A DNA stretch of 59,668 nucleotides, taken from the NCBI RefSeq assembly GCF_000732195.1, contig NZ_JNNU01000029.1, positions 1 through 59,668 of the forward strand, written 5' to 3'. Below, one piece after another: positions 26,280-33,110 of the stretch. The translations under genes and the position numbers were made by a program. The notes beneath the pieces are model-generated. The model did not search any database. It saw nothing but the letters and a program-made list of their open reading frames with translations, and was not told the DNA's origin. The DNA is from Neorhizobium vignae (GTDB lineage: Bacteria > Pseudomonadota > Alphaproteobacteria > Rhizobiales > Rhizobiaceae). Numbering within the stretch: position 1 is the stretch's first letter; each line of letters starts with the position of its first letter.

Positions 26280-27176
26280 CTAGAGAGCGGGCTCTATTTC
26301 GTTGACCATCGCCCTGAATTCCCCGCCCGGCCGTTCCGGCATCGGATCGAATACAAGGTCCTCCGGCTTGCGCGTCAGACGTATCTGGTCGCCGACCTCC
26401 TCGATGAACGTATCGAAATGCGTGTAGTTAAGCTCGACAAGGTCGAGAACGGGTTCCTCGTTGAGCTCCAATGCGGCCTTGAAGCCTCTGATCGTTCCCG
26501 CCTCAGCCACATAGTCCGACGCGCGACGAAAGAGTTTCGGCATCAGCACGAGCGTTTCCGTCAAGGATCCGATGTTTTCGATGGTAGATAGGGTATTGGT
26601 GCGGTCGACGGCGTATACTCCCCGGTTTGCGGCGCGGGCTTGCTGGACTGTCTGGGTCAGCGCCGTGCGCAATTCGCCGAAAAGCGTTTGGTAATAGGTG
26701 GGGAAAGCCAGTCCTTCCGACAGCATGAACCGGTTGACGCTTGCTTCGAGCATGGCGGGTCGAAGGAATACGTCGGAGCCGCTAGGACCGTTGGGGGCAC
26801 CCGGGAAGAGAAAGGCGATGATGCGTCCGAATTTATCGGTCGCCCGAGCGAGGATATAGCCGTCGGTGCCATCCTTGGCCGAGAGCACGCTTGATTGATT
26901 GCTGTCCCAGGTAACGTCGCGTATGTCGAGAAACGCAAGGAGCGCGTTGCGGGCCTCGTTCGCCAGCGCCAGCGGCTGGTGGCGACCGCCATAATGTGTT
27001 TCCAGAGCATCGATACCCTCGACGCGCACGCTCGTATGCCCGCGAGCATTCACCTTCGCCGGCACGCCCTGGAGAAGGGCCAGCTCCGACAGGTCGTTCG
27101 GTGCAAATCGGATTGTGTCCCCGTCGGGAGAATAGTTCACGCAATGAAATTTACCGGCAATGACGAAGAATGGCAT
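26280..27176 (-). CDS. Protein with a staphylococcal-nuclease-like domain
   Basis: Function unknown. Residues about 10-125 resemble an SNase fold: DGDTIRF at 18-24, R51 and D56-E59 in VRVEGIDALET, and D114/R118 in DKFGRIIAF, which line up with the Asp, Arg, Asp, Glu and Arg of staphylococcal nuclease. There is no signal peptide, unlike secreted thermonucleases. The remaining ~170 residues are of unknown fold. The ATG at MPFFVIAGKF is the only reasonable start. Base use is slightly less GC-rich than its neighbours. Whether it cuts DNA or RNA is open; the overall identity to true nucleases is low and the call rests on motif order. Confidence 0.65.
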   Translation of the reverse strand: MPFFVIAGKFHCVNYSPDGDTIRFAPNDLSELALLQGVPAKVNARGHTSVRVEGIDALETHYGGRHQPLALANEARNALLAFLDIRDVTWDSNQSSVLSAKDGTDGYILARATDKFGRIIAFLFPGAPNGPSGSDVFLRPAMLEASVNRFMLSEGLAFPTYYQTLFGELRTALTQTVQQARAANRGVYAVDRTNTLSTIENIGSLTETLVLMPKLFRRASDYVAEAGTIRGFKAALELNEEPVLDLVELNYTHFDTFIEEVGDQIRLTRKPEDLVFDPMPERPGGEFRAMVNEIEPAL

Positions 27177-27318
27177 GGTGAAACCCCTCGCTCCCGTAGA
27201 CGTGCATTATTAATCGCGACACAACCGGATGTAAATCCTTCCTCGTGGCGTTCGACCGAAATTGCAATGGCGGGATGCACGGTCGCCGTTCGGCATCCGA
27301 GGAGCTTGCTTTCGACGC

Positions 27319-27348
27319 AAGAAAGGGCGGCACCTGCGGTACCGCCCC
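27319..27348 (-). terminator. Probable terminator of the PRC-barrel gene
   Basis: On the minus strand GGGCGGTACC, loop GCA, GGTGCCGCCC: ten pairs including one G-U, followed by TTTCTTGC. Lies about 50 bases after the stop. The T-run is short. Confidence 0.6.
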
Positions 27349-27398
27349 GTTCCGTGGTGACGACGTGTCACCCGTTCCGGACCTGACTGATCGAGCGC

Positions 27399-28016
27399 TT
27401 ATTTGCTCGGGGCAGCCGGTGTCGTCGACGGGTTAGTGGCGCCGCCTGCAGGCATCGAGGTGCCGGTGGAGGACGTGGTCGTCCGGTCGGTTTCGGCCTG
27501 CTTGTCTGCCAGGGTCTTGAATTCCGGAGCGGCCTGAAGGGCTTCTGCCGTTTCCGTGGTTGTCAGACGGACTTCGTTGTTGTTGTCCGCATCACGCGTC
27601 ATCGTGATCTTGTCCATCGGCAGGGCGATTTCCTTCTCGCCGATGCCGAGGAAGCCGCCAACGCCGATCACGGCTGCAACGATGCCGCCGTCTTCTTGCA
27701 GGATTAGGTCGTTGACGTCGCCGATGCTCTTGTCTTCTGCGTTGTAGACCGACTTGCCGATATAGTCGTTGGCGCTGATCTGGTTTTCAGCCTGCTCGGT
27801 CAGGTAGCTGCCGGAAGCGGCGGCCGTGTCGGTGCCGGTCTTCGGAGCCGGCGTTGCGGCGGCGTCAGCCGGTTTTGCAGCCGGATCCATCGGAGCGGCA
27901 GGGGTTGCCGGAGCCGGGGAGGCCGGCGGCGTCGGCTGGGTCTGGGCAAATGCCGGTCCAATGGCGGTGGACGCCAAAAGAACAACGGCCGCCATCGTGC
28001 TAAGGGTTTTCTTCAT
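27399..28016 (-). CDS. Exported PRC-barrel domain protein
   Basis: Predicted periplasmic protein of unknown role. The 205-residue product has a signal peptide (hydrophobic VVLLASTAIGPAFAQ, cleavage after AFA near residue 24), a Pro/Ala-rich linker to about residue 68, a PRC-barrel domain at about 80-155 (IGKSVYNAEDKSIGDVNDLI, IGVGGFLGIGEKEIALPM), and a Thr/Pro-rich tail. A GGAAGGTAGG Shine-Dalgarno precedes the ATG. Exported PRC-barrel proteins of this form are frequent in rhizobia and are often induced by general stress. A near-match to an EcfG promoter lies about 90 bases upstream. Confidence 0.88.
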   Translation of the reverse strand: MKKTLSTMAAVVLLASTAIGPAFAQTQPTPPASPAPATPAAPMDPAAKPADAAATPAPKTGTDTAAASGSYLTEQAENQISANDYIGKSVYNAEDKSIGDVNDLILQEDGGIVAAVIGVGGFLGIGEKEIALPMDKITMTRDADNNNEVRLTTTETAEALQAAPEFKTLADKQAETDRTTTSSTGTSMPAGGATNPSTTPAAPSK

Positions 28017-28104
28017 ATCGAACCTACCTTCCTGTGCTCAAAACTATCTCTGAACACGCGGCCCCTCCGTTATGGAGCTTCCGACCGCGCTGGTTCGAGA
28101 GGGA

Positions 28105-28129
28105 AATGTTATGAGGACGGATTGGTTCC
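28105..28129 (-). promoter_or_regulatory. Weak match to general-stress (EcfG) promoter
   Basis: On the minus strand GGAAC-N16-CATT; the alphaproteobacterial EcfG consensus is GGAAC-N16/17-CGTT, so one base differs in the -10 element. Distance to the PRC-barrel start is about 90 bases. Suggestive only. Confidence 0.3.
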
Positions 28130-28208
28130 GGTCAGGATTGCTGAATTTTTAGGCGTTTTAGCGGGAACTTTTTCGTATTTTGCTTGTTTGGGGCGGCTTT
28201 TGCGCCTT

Positions 28209-29090
28209 TCATAGGCGGTAGGCTGGCTCAGGATCGCATTGGATGGAAACGGCGATTTCGAACAGCGAGCCGGCAAGGGGGTCGGCAACGCGAGCGGCCT
28301 CGTCCAATCCCTCCCGCGCCGATGTCACGGCCAACCGGTCCTTGCCGATGAAGGCGGGGCAGGTGGTCTGTTTTGCCGGCACCAGGTGACGTGACAGATG
28401 ACGGCCGTCAGCCGAGTAATGATCGATGGCACCCTCGCCCCAGCGGGCGTTCCAGATCGTTCCGTCGCTGGCGCAGATCGACCCGTCTATGCCGCCCGGC
28501 CTGCCGTTCTCGTCGACCAGCAGCTCCGCTTCGCCGTTCGGCAAGCCTGTAGCCGGGTCGAGGGATACCCGCATCAGCCGGTTAACGCGGGTGTCCACAT
28601 AATAACCGATCGCCCCGTCGGGCGAGAAGCAGATCGAGTTTGGGATGCTGATGCGGTCGAAAAGCTTGGTCACCTCGCCTTGACGTACATGATAGATAGC
28701 GCCGGCGCCGTCCTCGGCTTTTCGTCCCATCGTTCCGATCCAAAGGCTGCCGGAGGGATGGACCCTTCCGTCGTTCGAACGGTTGCCGGGCTTTTCCGGC
28801 TCCAGTTCGAGATAGGGTGATAGCGCGCCGGTCGCGCGATCACGGACGAACATCCCCTTGTCGCTGGCGATCATCTGTCGGGCGGCGTCGATCGAGGCAA
28901 GGGCGCTGCCCATCACCGGCAACGCATGAACGATCTCCCGCCCGGTCGGCAGATGCAATTCGTGTAATCCCTTGCCGAGAATGTCGAACCACCAGAGCGT
29001 CTCCGTTTCCGATTCGAAGGAGGGGCCTTCTCCGAGCGCGCACGGGGAGGAGGAAAGGACACGGCCTTCGAAAGCGTGTGTGGTCGCCAT
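28209..29090 (-). CDS. SMP-30/gluconolactonase/LRE family protein
   Basis: Predicted metal-dependent sugar lactonase of six-bladed propeller fold; the exact lactone is unknown (gluconolactone, L-arabinolactone and others occur in the family). The 293-residue protein has the metal ligands expected: E21 in LGEGPSF, Asn in RSNDGRVHPSGSLWIGTMG and IPNSICFSPDG, and Asp in GGIDGSICA. ATG at MATTHAFEGRV with TGGAGA upstream; an ATG eight codons earlier is less likely. No sugar transporter or dehydrogenase gene lies next to it, so no pathway can be assigned. A LacI-type palindrome lies 27 bases upstream of the start. Confidence 0.92.
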   Translation of the reverse strand: MATTHAFEGRVLSSSPCALGEGPSFESETETLWWFDILGKGLHELHLPTGREIVHALPVMGSALASIDAARQMIASDKGMFVRDRATGALSPYLELEPEKPGNRSNDGRVHPSGSLWIGTMGRKAEDGAGAIYHVRQGEVTKLFDRISIPNSICFSPDGAIGYYVDTRVNRLMRVSLDPATGLPNGEAELLVDENGRPGGIDGSICASDGTIWNARWGEGAIDHYSADGRHLSRHLVPAKQTTCPAFIGKDRLAVTSAREGLDEAARVADPLAGSLFEIAVSIQCDPEPAYRL

Positions 29091-29116
29091 CTGAAATCTC
29101 CAATTGCATATCAAGG

Positions 29117-29126
29117 TAATCGATTA
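29117..29126. promoter_or_regulatory. Palindrome TAATCGATTA, possible LacI-family operator
   Basis: Perfect ten-base palindrome with central CG, as in operators of LacI-family regulators, 27 bases before the SMP-30 start. A related sequence CGATTAGATATCATC occurs at 29231-29245, close to CGATTAGTATCATC at 29121-29134, so the site may be part of a repeated operator. Confidence 0.4.
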
Positions 29127-29496
29127 GTATCATCGACAGGAGAGAGTCGGCAAACTCCCCGCATAGGCGATTTGATCCCCAACAATTATCTCCTGACAAA
29201 CGGCTGGAGGCATGCAAAGGTTTGCAAATCCGATTAGATATCATCATTGTCGAAAGTTGATAATGATCGTCACTATTCGGAATTGATAAAAGCCACTAAT
29301 TTAGCATTTAATTAAAATCTGAAATAGCAGCCTCAACCATGCAGGCACGTTCGGCGAGAGCTATCCGGGCAAGTCCGGAGAACCTTTTCCGTTCTACGTT
29401 TGGGAGGCAGGCAATGCGAATACAAAGGACCGGATTGGGCGGATGTATGGGAAATACCAGGAATCGCTCGACGCCACCCGGCGGACAGAGAAGTAG
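29127..29496. other. Intergenic region between the divergent SMP-30 and LuxR-type genes
   Basis: About 370 bases. It has TGCAAAGGTTTGCA (29214-29227, a palindrome of TGCAAA arms), a second copy of the CGATTAG-TATCATC motif, and a clearly AT-rich stretch at about 29245-29325. A 53-codon basic frame (29339 to the LuxR start) is open but does not look like a protein. No RNA family recognised. Confidence 0.45.
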
Positions 29497-30231
29497 ATGA
29501 TGGCCAATACCGAGAAAGCAGAAGAAGCTCGTGTCTTTGGCGGAAGTGTCGGAGAAATCGCTGATCTCAAGACACAGTTCGACGTGTTCCGGTTCATGAA
29601 GCGGGTCGCCGAGCATTATGGCTGCCGCACGTTCATGGTGCTCAACCTGCCCCACGCCACGTCGCTCGAACTGTCCAACAACACGGTCATTACCAACTGG
29701 CCCGCGGAACTGATGTCTCTTTTCGACCGCGAAGGCATGATGCAGACCAGCCCCGTACTTCGGCGGCTGCGCGTCTCAACGATCCCGTTCACCTTCGATC
29801 TCGATACGGTGCCGCCCGAGCGGCAAGGACCGGCCGTCCGCGCCATGTTCGGGAGGTTCGGTCTCGTCCGCGGCGCTTACTTCCCGGTCCATGACATGTC
29901 CGGCAGCCGCGGCGCCGTTTCTTTCTCAGGCGATGGTCTGCCGTTCACGCACCAGCAGATGATGGAGCTGATGTATATCTCCATCCACGTCTTCGAGCGC
30001 CTGGCGGAGATCCGCAACCTCGATGTGCGCACCACGGACGTGCTGACCGACCGCGAGATCGACTGCCTCAACTGGACGGCCGCCGGCAAGACCAGCGCGG
30101 AAATCGCGGAAATCCTCGGCCTCTCCGAACATACGGTCAATCACTACCTGAACCGTGCGGCCAAGAAGCTGGATACGGTCAACCGCACCCAGGCGGTCGC
30201 CAAGGCGCTTAGAATCGGTTTGATCAAGTAG
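29497..30231 (+). CDS. LuxR-family transcriptional regulator (probable LuxR solo)
   Basis: Predicted DNA-binding regulator with an N-terminal autoinducer-binding-like domain (about 15-165) and a C-terminal GerE helix-turn-helix (about 180-240: LTDREIDCLNWTAAGKTSAE, then LGLSEHTVNHYLNRAAKKL). Total 244 residues, normal for LuxR. No luxI-type synthase is in the window. In the ligand pocket region the usual Tyr, Asp-Pro and second Trp positions read F, SP and F (LFDREG, QTSPVL, PFTFD), so classical acyl-homoserine-lactone binding is doubtful. ATG-ATG double start; the first is annotated. Diverges from the SMP-30 gene. Confidence 0.9.
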   Translation: MMANTEKAEEARVFGGSVGEIADLKTQFDVFRFMKRVAEHYGCRTFMVLNLPHATSLELSNNTVITNWPAELMSLFDREGMMQTSPVLRRLRVSTIPFTFDLDTVPPERQGPAVRAMFGRFGLVRGAYFPVHDMSGSRGAVSFSGDGLPFTHQQMMELMYISIHVFERLAEIRNLDVRTTDVLTDREIDCLNWTAAGKTSAEIAEILGLSEHTVNHYLNRAAKKLDTVNRTQAVAKALRIGLIK

Positions 30232-30241
30232 CCAAATTGAA

Positions 30242-30327
30242 TGCTGCGGCGCACAAAATTTCACCACTGCTCAAGCATTGACCGTTCACGAATGCCGCTT
30301 CCATCAAGGGATGTTGCGCCGCAGCAG
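30242..30327. repeat. Inverted pair of imperfect palindromes (possible regulator sites or RNA stem)
   Basis: GCTGCGGCGCA at 30243-30253 and its exact reverse complement TGCGCCGCAGC at 30315-30325. Each copy is itself nearly palindromic (TGTTGCG-C-CGCAGCA with one mismatch at 30312-30326). Inside is GCATT...AATGC. Directly after comes GGCC-TTC-GGCC. It could be a long stem closing a structured RNA, or two binding sites; the second resembles, from memory, TGC-GCA palindromes bound by PhaR in alphaproteobacteria. Confidence 0.45.
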
Positions 30328-30458
30328 GGCCTTCGGCCGGAAGTGATTGAAAAAGCTCATCAATAGGAAGTATCTTCCCGTCTGGCATGTTTCGTGCTTC
30401 TGTAGGGGCAGGTCCAGAGGGGACTGCAAGCGCCCCAAGAGGCGTGACAAGAAAAGCT

Positions 30459-30499
30459 GCCGTTCGATCAGTGCGCCACATGGCTGCCGATCGAACGGC
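30459..30499. repeat. 11-base-pair inverted repeat upstream of mrp
   Basis: GCCGTTCGATC at 30459-30469, GATCGAACGGC at 30489-30499, with a nested GCCA-CA-TGGC in the 19-base loop. On the minus strand the stem is followed by AGCTTTTCTTG, on the plus strand by GGTTTATC, so it would work better as a leftward terminator, though no leftward gene is known here. Confidence 0.5.
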
Positions 30500-30511
30500 G
30501 GTTTATCTTGC

Positions 30512-30541
30512 TTGCCCCTGGCAATGCCGAACTCCTATATA
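30512..30541 (+). promoter_or_regulatory. Candidate sigma-70 promoter of mrp
   Basis: TTGCCC, 18 bases, TATATA. It lies 67 bases upstream of the mrp ATG and just downstream of the inverted repeat. The rest of the 376-base gap (30232-30607) holds only the two repeat structures. Confidence 0.45.
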
Positions 30542-30607
30542 TCTGCAAACCCGGCATCCCCTTTTGAGGGATCGGTATCGCATCAGGCATTCGGGAGTTT
30601 TGAAATC

Positions 30608-31816
30608 ATGGCCGACATGACGAAAGAGGAAGTTCTGGCGGTTCTCGCCAAGGTGCGCGGGCCGGACCTCGAAGGCGATATCGTCTCCCGCGGCATGGTC
30701 TCGGACGTCTTCATCTCCGACAACAAGGTCTATTTCTCGATCACCGTCCCGGCAGCGCGGGCGAACGAACTGGAGCCGTTGCGCGTGGCAGCGGAACGCA
30801 CCGTCAAGGCCATGCCGGGCGTCAAGGGCGCGCTGGTAACGCTGACGGCGGACCGCAAGGCCGGTTCCGCTCCGCCGCCGCGCCCGCAGCCTGCCGCTCC
30901 GGCTGCCCATTCGCATTCGCACGGGCACGACCATGGTCATGGGCATGGGCATAGCCATCCGCCCCAAGGTCAGCTACCGGGACAGCAGCCGACCCAGCCC
31001 CAGCAGCGGGAAAAGCCTGGTGTGCCGGGTGTCGGCGCCATTATCGCGGTGGCATCCGGCAAGGGCGGCGTCGGCAAGTCGACGACCGCGGTCAATCTCG
31101 CGCTCGGGCTCCAGGCGAACGGCCTGCGGGTCGGTATTCTCGATGCCGATATCTACGGGCCGTCGGTGCCGCGGCTCCTGAAGATCACCGGACGCCCGCA
31201 GCAGATCGAAAACCGCATCATCAAGCCGATGGAGAACTACGGCCTGAAGGCGATGTCGATGGGTTTCCTCGTCGATGAGGAAACGGCGATGATCTGGCGC
31301 GGTCCGATGGTCCAGTCCGCGCTGCTGCAGATGCTGCGCGAAGTCGCCTGGGGCGACCTCGACGTGCTCGTTGTCGACATGCCGCCAGGTACCGGCGACG
31401 TGCAGCTCACCATGGCCCAGCAGGTGCCGCTGGCCGGCGCCGTGATCGTTTCGACACCGCAGGACCTGGCGCTCCTCGACGCGCGCAAGGGGATCGCCAT
31501 GTTCCGCAAGGTCGAAGTGCCGCTGCTCGGCATCGTCGAGAACATGAGCTATTTCCTCGCTCCCGATACCGGCAAGCGTTACGACATCTTCGGCCATGGC
31601 GGCGCGAGAAGCGAGGCGGAACGGATCGGCGTGCCATTCCTCGGTGAGGTTCCACTGACGATCGACATCCGCGAAAGGTCCGACGCCGGCACCCCGGTCG
31701 TCGCCTCCGATCCCGAGGGAGCCTCGGCGAAGATCTACCGTGAGATTGCCGCCAGGGTCTGGGCCGAACTCGGTGGCCTTACTCCGCGACCGGCGCCCGC
31801 AATCGTTTTCGAATAG
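30608..31816 (+). CDS. mrp: Mrp/NBP35-family P-loop ATPase with His-rich linker
   Basis: Predicted iron-sulfur cluster carrier or assembly ATPase (Mrp/ApbC). The 402-residue protein has an N-terminal DUF59/MIP18-like domain (about 1-85), a Pro/Gln linker with a histidine run HSHSHGHDHGHGHGHSH (about 102-118), then the ATPase domain with the deviant Walker A SGKGGVGKST (about 148-157), VDMPPGTGD and STPQDLALLDARKG. Where Mrp/ApbC proteins normally carry the cluster-binding CPxC after MSYF, this protein reads MSYFLAPDTG, without cysteine. ATG with GGGAG ten bases upstream; a second ATG three codons later is possible. Confidence 0.93.
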   Translation: MADMTKEEVLAVLAKVRGPDLEGDIVSRGMVSDVFISDNKVYFSITVPAARANELEPLRVAAERTVKAMPGVKGALVTLTADRKAGSAPPPRPQPAAPAAHSHSHGHDHGHGHGHSHPPQGQLPGQQPTQPQQREKPGVPGVGAIIAVASGKGGVGKSTTAVNLALGLQANGLRVGILDADIYGPSVPRLLKITGRPQQIENRIIKPMENYGLKAMSMGFLVDEETAMIWRGPMVQSALLQMLREVAWGDLDVLVVDMPPGTGDVQLTMAQQVPLAGAVIVSTPQDLALLDARKGIAMFRKVEVPLLGIVENMSYFLAPDTGKRYDIFGHGGARSEAERIGVPFLGEVPLTIDIRERSDAGTPVVASDPEGASAKIYREIAARVWAELGGLTPRPAPAIVFE

Positions 31817-32001
31817 AAATCCGCATATGTGTTCCTCGACATTTTGGAATACCTCCCTCGCGCCAACGGACAGTCGCTTTGACGGCCGTTTCCGGCCAAG
31901 GCTTTGATGTAGGACGCAAATCCTCTTGTTGCCGAAGCCCCCTTGAACATATTCGGCCCGGGAGTCATGTTGCAGCGCCCACGACGAGGTTTATACGGCT
32001 C

Positions 32002-32030
32002 TTGATTTTGACTATGGCTGTCTCTATAGG
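32002..32030 (+). promoter_or_regulatory. Sigma-70 promoter upstream of corA
   Basis: TTGATT, 17 bases, TATAGG; about 90 bases of leader would precede the corA start. The rest of the 308-base gap after mrp (31817-32001) shows no gene or other clear signal. Confidence 0.65.
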
Positions 32031-32045
32031 CCCGTCCCGCTGGTG

Positions 32046-32113
32046 GCCGGCTGGCGGTCCCTAACCAGGGGCCGGCAAGCCCGCTTCTCGTTCAGGGCCG
32101 ACGACTTTCGGCC
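32046..32113 (+). promoter_or_regulatory. Two hairpins in the corA 5' leader
   Basis: Hairpin 1: GCCGG-CTGG (32046-32054) with CCAG (32065-32068) and CCGGC (32072-32076), a GGG bulge between. Hairpin 2: GGCCGA, loop of six, TCGGCC (32096-32113), ending one base before the GGAG Shine-Dalgarno (32114-32117). The position next to the ribosome site is suggestive of translational control; it is not a known M-box. Confidence 0.4.
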
Positions 32114-32124
32114 GGAGACCACGA

Positions 32125-33096
32125 TTGATCAATGCCTATAGCGCCACTGGCTCGATGAAGACGCTTGCGCCGGTCGAGGCGATGCGTCAGCTTGCCGACG
32201 ACATCGTCTGGCTCGATCTGGTCGAACCGACTCCGCAGGAGGACGCCTATGTCGAGGGTCTCCTCGGAATCCAGGTTCCGACCCGCGACGACCTGAAGGA
32301 CATCGAGCCTTCGAGCCGGCTTTATGTGGAAAAGGACTCTGTGTTCATGACCGCGTCGCTCGTCTGGCGCGCCGATGGCAAGGATCCTCAGCTCACCGAC
32401 GTCGCCTTCATCCTCTCCGGAAGCCGGTTGATCACCGTGCGCTATGCCGAGCCGAAAAGCTTTCAGCTTTTCATCGCCAGCTTGAGCCGTCTGACGGAAC
32501 CGGGGCGCGATGGCGCCACTTTGCTGGCAAAACTTCTGGAAACCATCGCCGATCGAACGGCGGAAATTCTCGAACAGACCGTCAATCATGTCGATGCGCT
32601 GTCGACGGAGATCTTCCGCGACCGCGGCAAGCGCCGCCCGCCGCAGTTCCTGGAACGCAAGCTGGCGGATATCGCCGCATACCACCGGCTGATCAGCAAG
32701 GTGCGCGACAGCCTGGGTTCGCTCGCCCGGCTGTTGACCTTTCTCATGAACGTGCCATTGATCAGCCAGGACAAGAGCGATGACAGCCTCTGCCGCACCG
32801 TGGCGCGGGATGTCGATTCGCTTTCGGAACATGCCTCTTACATCGCCGGCAACATCGCCTTTCTGCTGGATGCCTCGCTCGGGCTGATCAATGTCGAGCA
32901 GAACTCCATCATCAAGATATTCTCCATCGCATCGGTCGTATTCCTGCCTCCGACACTCGTTGCCTCGATCTACGGCATGAACTTTCGGTTCATGCCGGAA
33001 CTCGAGTGGCATATCGGATATCCTCTCGCGATCCTGGCGATGGTTCTGTCCGCCATCATCCCCTTTTTCTTCTTTCGCTGGAAAGGCTGGCTTTAA
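32125..33096 (+). CDS. corA: CorA-family magnesium transporter
   Basis: Pentameric inner-membrane channel for Mg2+ (also Co2+/Ni2+ in the family). The 323-residue protein has the long cytosolic N-terminal domain, two C-terminal membrane segments, and the signature YGMNF with MPEL following near residue 283-290; it ends in a basic FFRWKGWL. Start is TTG, supported by GGAGA at good spacing and by the MINAY opening; an ATG ten codons later is the alternative. Fourteen bases separate it from kup, so Mg and K uptake genes probably share a transcript. Confidence 0.95.
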   Translation: MINAYSATGSMKTLAPVEAMRQLADDIVWLDLVEPTPQEDAYVEGLLGIQVPTRDDLKDIEPSSRLYVEKDSVFMTASLVWRADGKDPQLTDVAFILSGSRLITVRYAEPKSFQLFIASLSRLTEPGRDGATLLAKLLETIADRTAEILEQTVNHVDALSTEIFRDRGKRRPPQFLERKLADIAAYHRLISKVRDSLGSLARLLTFLMNVPLISQDKSDDSLCRTVARDVDSLSEHASYIAGNIAFLLDASLGLINVEQNSIIKIFSIASVVFLPPTLVASIYGMNFRFMPELEWHIGYPLAILAMVLSAIIPFFFFRWKGWL

Positions 33097-33110
33097 GCCG
33101 GACATCCCCC

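Noticed and set aside
28125..28190. GGAAC elements as plus-strand stress promoters before the SMP-30 side
   Set aside because: No gene lies downstream in that orientation and no CGTT element at the right distance.
29339..29500. 53-codon frame upstream of the LuxR-type gene
   Set aside because: Very basic, no hydrophobic core, weak start, and it overlaps the regulator start; probably chance.
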